From an uncultured Burkholderiales bacterium (GTDB lineage Bacteria; Pseudomonadota; Gammaproteobacteria; Burkholderiales; Burkholderiaceae_D): a stretch of DNA of 16,156 nt. A program made the position numbers and the translations under genes. A model generated the notes under the pieces. It did no database searches and was not told the origin of the DNA. It saw nothing but the letters and a program-made list of their open reading frames with translations. Within the stretch, counting starts at the first letter, position 1. Each line of letters opens with the position of its first letter. Below are positions 13,566-16,156 of this stretch, piece by piece. The DNA is taken from assembly GCA_937872165.1 (NCBI GenBank), contig CALMOR010000157.1:1895-18050 (forward strand), given 5' to 3'.

Positions 13566-14777
13566 GTGCCCCGGACACTGCAGCCTCCGCCTCGACCCGC
13601 AGCACCGCACCGGTGGCAGCGAAGGTCTTCGTCGCTCTCGCGGTACGCGTTCATCGCGTACGCGTTGATCGTCGTCGATGCCAGTCTCTTCCCGTTCACC
13701 GGCTGGCGCGACCTCGGGATCGCACCGTTCGCCTATCTGACGGCCGCGTGGCCCCCGCATCCGCTGCCGTTCGATCTCGCCACGAACGCGCTCGCCTACC
13801 TGCCGTTGGGCCTCGTGGCGGGCCTCTCGCTCCATCCGCGTCTGCGAGGTGCGGCGATGGTCGCGGTCGCGGCGCTGGTCTGCGCCGTTCTCTCGATCGG
13901 CCTCGAAGCGATGCAGACCTATCTGCCGACCCGCGTCGCGTCGAACGTCGACGTTCTCGCGAACGTCGGCGGCGGTCTCGTCGGTGCGCTGCTGGCCGCG
14001 CGTTTCGCGCATCCGCTCCTCGATACCAGCCGGCTGCGCGTCTGGCGCACGCGCTGGTTCACGAACGACGCCAGTCGGGGACTGGTGCTCGTCGTCCTCT
14101 GGTTCTGTGCGCTGATCTATCCGGACGCCTTCGTGATCGGCACCGGCGGCCTGCTCAAGGTCTTCGATCCGGCGCGCTCGGCGTTCATCGCGTCGACCTT
14201 CGGACTCGTGGACGCGGGCGACCCCGCCGCTTCGGCGCTGCGCTTCCGATTCGCCGAAGCCACCGTCAGCGCGCTCGCGTTGTCCGGGGCCGGCCTGCTC
14301 CTCCTGCATCTGATGCGCGCAGGACTCGCGTGGCCGACGAGGATCGCCCTCGCGGCGGTCTTCGTCGCTTGCACGCTCACGGTGGCGACCGGCTCCCATG
14401 CGTTCCTGTACGACAACGCGGCGGTGTGGCCGCCGCTCACGCCGGGCGCCCGCAGCGGATTCACCATCGGTGCGATCGTCCTGGTCGTCGCGCTGGCGCT
14501 GCCGAGGGACGCGAGATGGGCGCTCGCGATCGCGGCGCTCGTCGGGTCCGTCGCACTCGTCAACGTCTATCCCGACAACCCTTACGACAACGCGGTCGGT
14601 CTCGCATGGACCCGCGGCAAGCTGATGAACTTCTACGGCCTCGCGAGCGGGCTCAACCTCGTGTGGCCCTATCTCGCCGCGGTCTACCTGTTCCGCCATC
14701 GCCGTGCGCCGCAGCGACGCGATCAGCGGACCGACGGACCGGTCCCGGGCGCGAACGTGGCCGGCCGCTCGCTATAA
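13566..14777 (+). CDS. VanZ-family membrane protein
   Basis: A protein of about 403 residues with many hydrophobic segments. The VanZ core is near the N-terminus: a first helix around FIAYALIVVDASLFPF, then LATNALAYLPLGLVAGL, and the signature LEAMQTYLPTRVASNVDVLANVGGGLVGALL, with the conserved E, Q, R, D and N. The rest adds several more membrane helices, so it is longer than glycopeptide-resistance VanZ. A few family members give low-level teicoplanin resistance, but the general function is unknown. The start is uncertain: GTG 13566 or TTG 13551, both without a ribosome binding site. It diverges from birA with at most 22 bp between them, so its promoter must lie inside birA. Confidence 0.85.
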   Translation: MPRTLQPPPRPAAPHRWQRRSSSLSRYAFIAYALIVVDASLFPFTGWRDLGIAPFAYLTAAWPPHPLPFDLATNALAYLPLGLVAGLSLHPRLRGAAMVAVAALVCAVLSIGLEAMQTYLPTRVASNVDVLANVGGGLVGALLAARFAHPLLDTSRLRVWRTRWFTNDASRGLVLVVLWFCALIYPDAFVIGTGGLLKVFDPARSAFIASTFGLVDAGDPAASALRFRFAEATVSALALSGAGLLLLHLMRAGLAWPTRIALAAVFVACTLTVATGSHAFLYDNAAVWPPLTPGARSGFTIGAIVLVVALALPRDARWALAIAALVGSVALVNVYPDNPYDNAVGLAWTRGKLMNFYGLASGLNLVWPYLAAVYLFRHRRAPQRRDQRTDGPVPGANVAGRSL

Positions 14778-14778
14778 T
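14773..14778 (+). promoter_or_regulatory. Consensus -10 box (TATAAT) of the ferredoxin gene
   Basis: A perfect TATAAT overlaps the vanZ stop codon and lies 44 bp before the ferredoxin ATG, predicting a leader of about 38 nt. The corresponding -35 region (CGCGAA at 17 bp) is a poor match. In so GC-rich a sequence a perfect -10 between genes is unlikely to be chance. Confidence 0.55.
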
Positions 14779-14822
14779 CCACGCCTCTTCCAAGTCGCCG
14801 GAGTCGTCAGCCGCCGGTCGTC

Positions 14823-15155
14823 ATGAGCTACTACGCCCGGCATATCTTCTTCTGTCTCAACCAGCGCGATGAAGGTCGACCCTGCTGCGCCGACCGCGAC
14901 GCCGCGAAGATGCAGGAGCATGCGAAGAAGCGCTGCAAGCAGCTCGACCTGCTCGGCCCGGGCAAGGTCCGGGTTAACAAGGCCGGCTGCCTCGACCGCT
15001 GCGAGGAAGGGCCCGTGGCCGTGGTCTACCCCGAAGGCGTCTGGTACACCTTCGTCGACGAGGAAGACATCGACGAGATCGTCGAATCGCACCTGAAGGA
15101 CGGCGGGATCGTCGAGCGACTGCTGCTCGATCCCTCGCCTGCCCCGATGCGGTGA
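14823..15155 (+). CDS. Thioredoxin-like [2Fe-2S] ferredoxin
   Basis: A 110-residue small electron carrier of the thioredoxin-fold ferredoxin family. Cysteines are at 11, 21, 22, 38, 56 and 60; C11, C21 or C22, C56 and C60 (in KAGCLDRCEEGP) are the likely cluster ligands. The segments ARHIFFCLNQR, DRCEEGPVAVVYPEGVWY and EEDIDEIVESHL are characteristic of the family. The length is normal. The ATG at 14823 has no strong ribosome binding site, but the family starts within a few residues of it. Its redox partner is not known. It sits between vanZ and the D,D-carboxypeptidase gene; a functional link to either is not evident. Confidence 0.9.
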   Translation: MSYYARHIFFCLNQRDEGRPCCADRDAAKMQEHAKKRCKQLDLLGPGKVRVNKAGCLDRCEEGPVAVVYPEGVWYTFVDEEDIDEIVESHLKDGGIVERLLLDPSPAPMR

Positions 15156-15228
15156 TCGGTCTCGACCGGCCTTCGTCTCGCGGGCGCGTCGACGTCTCCC
15201 CCCACGCAACCGTTCGAGCGACACGGCC

Positions 15229-15244
15229 CGTCCCGTCCGGGACG
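15229..15244 (+). other. Short hairpin between ferredoxin and carboxypeptidase genes
   Basis: CGTCCCG and CGGGACG form a compact inverted repeat (a 6-bp stem with a 4-nt loop in RNA). No T-tract follows, and it lies 22 bp before the dac start, so it is as likely to be part of that leader as a terminator of the ferredoxin transcript. Confidence 0.25.
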
Positions 15245-15265
15245 ACCCCAACCGTGAGTATCCCC

Positions 15266-16156
15266 ATGCATTCGAAGCGCTCCATCCCCCTCCGTCTTCT
15301 CGCGCCGCGAGCGCTGTCGAGCCTCGCGCTCGCGCTGTTCGTCGCGACCGCGCCGGCGGCGACGCAACCGGCGTCCGCGCCGCCGCAGCCGGCCGCTGCG
15401 CCCGCGGTGCCGGGTTCGGCCACCACGCCGATCCCGCCGGTGCTGGCCGCCAAGGCCTGGCTGCTGATCGACATGACGAGCGGCCAGCGTCTCGGCGGCG
15501 AGAACGAGAACGCGCGCGTCGACCCGGCCTCGTTGACGAAGCTGATGGTCGACTACCTGACGCTGGCTGCCATCCGCGACAAGAAGCTGACGTTGACCCA
15601 GGCGGTGCCGGTGCCGGCCGACCTCTATCAACGGGTCAACCGTCGCACCGAGTCGGTGATGTTCATCCCGCCCGGCAAGACCGCCACGGTCGACGACCTA
15701 CTCCACGGTCTCATCATCCAGTCGGGCAACGACGCGGCGCTGGTCCTCGCGGACGCGGTCGGCGGCAGCGAGGCCAGCTTCGTCGAGTTGATGAACCGCG
15801 AAGCCAAGCGCATGGGGATGAACGGCACCAGCTTCCGCAATCCCAGCGGCATGAGTGACGCGCAGCACTACACGACGGCAGCCGATCTGGCGCTGCTGGT
15901 GACGCGGCTCATCAACGACTTCCCCGAGTTCTATCCGCTCTATTCGCAGAAGGACTTCACCTACAACGGCATCAAGCAGGGCAATCGCAATCTGCTGCTG
16001 TGGAAGGACAACACGGTCGACGGCGTGAAGACCGGGCACACCGAGGCGGCCGGCTTCTGCCTGATCGCGTCGGCCAAGCGGCCGCAACCGGCCGGCGCCG
16101 GCGGAGGCGATCGGCGGCTGCTGTCGGTCGTGATGGGCGCGACGTCGGCCGATATG
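15266..16156 (+). CDS. dacA: D-alanyl-D-alanine carboxypeptidase (penicillin-binding protein 5/6 type), 3' truncated by window end
   Basis: The first 297 codons are open to the end of the window. This periplasmic enzyme trims the terminal D-Ala from peptidoglycan pentapeptides. A basic start (MHSKR) and a hydrophobic stretch ending near ATAPAATQPASA form a signal peptide, followed by an Ala/Pro-rich linker to residue about 57. The three active-site motifs of the SxxK family are present: SLTK (89-92), SGN (153-155) and KTG (255-257). The C-terminal domain and membrane-anchoring helix expected for PBP5/6 lie outside the window. The start is ATG 15266, giving a proper signal peptide; only a weak GTGAG precedes it. 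The gene symbol follows the family and could equally be dacC. Confidence 0.93.
   Translation, partial: MHSKRSIPLRLLAPRALSSLALALFVATAPAATQPASAPPQPAAAPAVPGSATTPIPPVLAAKAWLLIDMTSGQRLGGENENARVDPASLTKLMVDYLTLAAIRDKKLTLTQAVPVPADLYQRVNRRTESVMFIPPGKTATVDDLLHGLIIQSGNDAALVLADAVGGSEASFVELMNREAKRMGMNGTSFRNPSGMSDAQHYTTAADLALLVTRLINDFPEFYPLYSQKDFTYNGIKQGNRNLLLWKDNTVDGVKTGHTEAAGFCLIASAKRPQPAGAGGGDRRLLSVVMGATSADM

Noticed and set aside
13640..13665. Duplicated GTACGCGTT motif
   Set aside because: It lies in the vanZ coding sequence, encoding two similar Tyr-Ala-hydrophobic stretches of a membrane helix; no sign of a regulatory role.
12507..14699. Upstream extension of the coaX frame to a 1001-residue protein, and an overlapping 768-codon plus-strand frame at 12566-14872
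   Set aside because: Both are shadows of birA and vanZ. Family motifs of CoaX begin only at the ATG at 12506, which overlaps the birA stop.

Overview
The window is a GC-rich, gene-dense piece of a bacterial chromosome, with no mobile element, CRISPR array or RNA gene that I can recognise. The gene content points to a betaproteobacterium, most likely Burkholderiales. The supporting features are a birA-coaX pair followed by a small membrane protein of the SPOR-protein position, a VanZ-family protein next to a small thioredoxin-like [2Fe-2S] ferredoxin and a D,D-carboxypeptidase, a free-standing heptose-phosphate adenylyltransferase, and an iron-sulfur bacterial photolyase. This placement is inference from gene order and families; no taxonomic marker gene is present.

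Layout. Positions 1-1451 hold the end of a hydrophobic protein, a LytTR-type response regulator and a 52-residue DUF3309 membrane peptide. Positions 1474-6793 form a divergent block. An iron-sulfur (6-4)-type photolyase runs leftward. A tightly overlapping operon runs rightward: FAD-dependent amine-oxidase-like protein (COG2907 type), DUF1365 protein, and a cyclopropane-synthase-like SAM methyltransferase. They are separated by a 289-bp intergenic region, the longest gene-free stretch in the window, which holds only one weak promoter candidate. A ferritin-like di-iron protein follows at 6911-7828 behind its own extended -10 promoter, with a perfect 16-bp palindrome at the expected transcription start.

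Positions 7893-9466 carry the heptose-1-phosphate adenylyltransferase (rfaE2/hldC) translationally overlapped with a Rhizobium-type L-asparaginase. Positions 9502-11492 hold two tandem, related AraC/GyrI-like regulators; the second is broken by a single extra base near 11285. On the minus strand, 13543-11496, lie birA, coaX and a 62-residue membrane protein that seems to be a SPOR protein without its SPOR domain. Diverging from birA by about 20 bp is a VanZ-family gene, then the ferredoxin behind a perfect TATAAT box, and finally the first 297 codons of a D-alanyl-D-alanine carboxypeptidase cut by the window end.

The most interesting part is 1474-7828. Photolyase, FAD oxidoreductase, DUF1365 protein and CFA-like methyltransferase are a set known from light- and singlet-oxygen-response loci of Proteobacteria, where related enzymes modify membrane fatty acids in place. 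Here the methyltransferase has lost two of the five residues that bind bicarbonate in E. coli Cfa, which argues against plain cyclopropanation. A di-iron oxygen-activating protein sits directly downstream. My inference is a photo-oxidative-stress module combining DNA repair with a modification of acyl chains (methylation plus desaturation or oxygenation) whose product is unknown.
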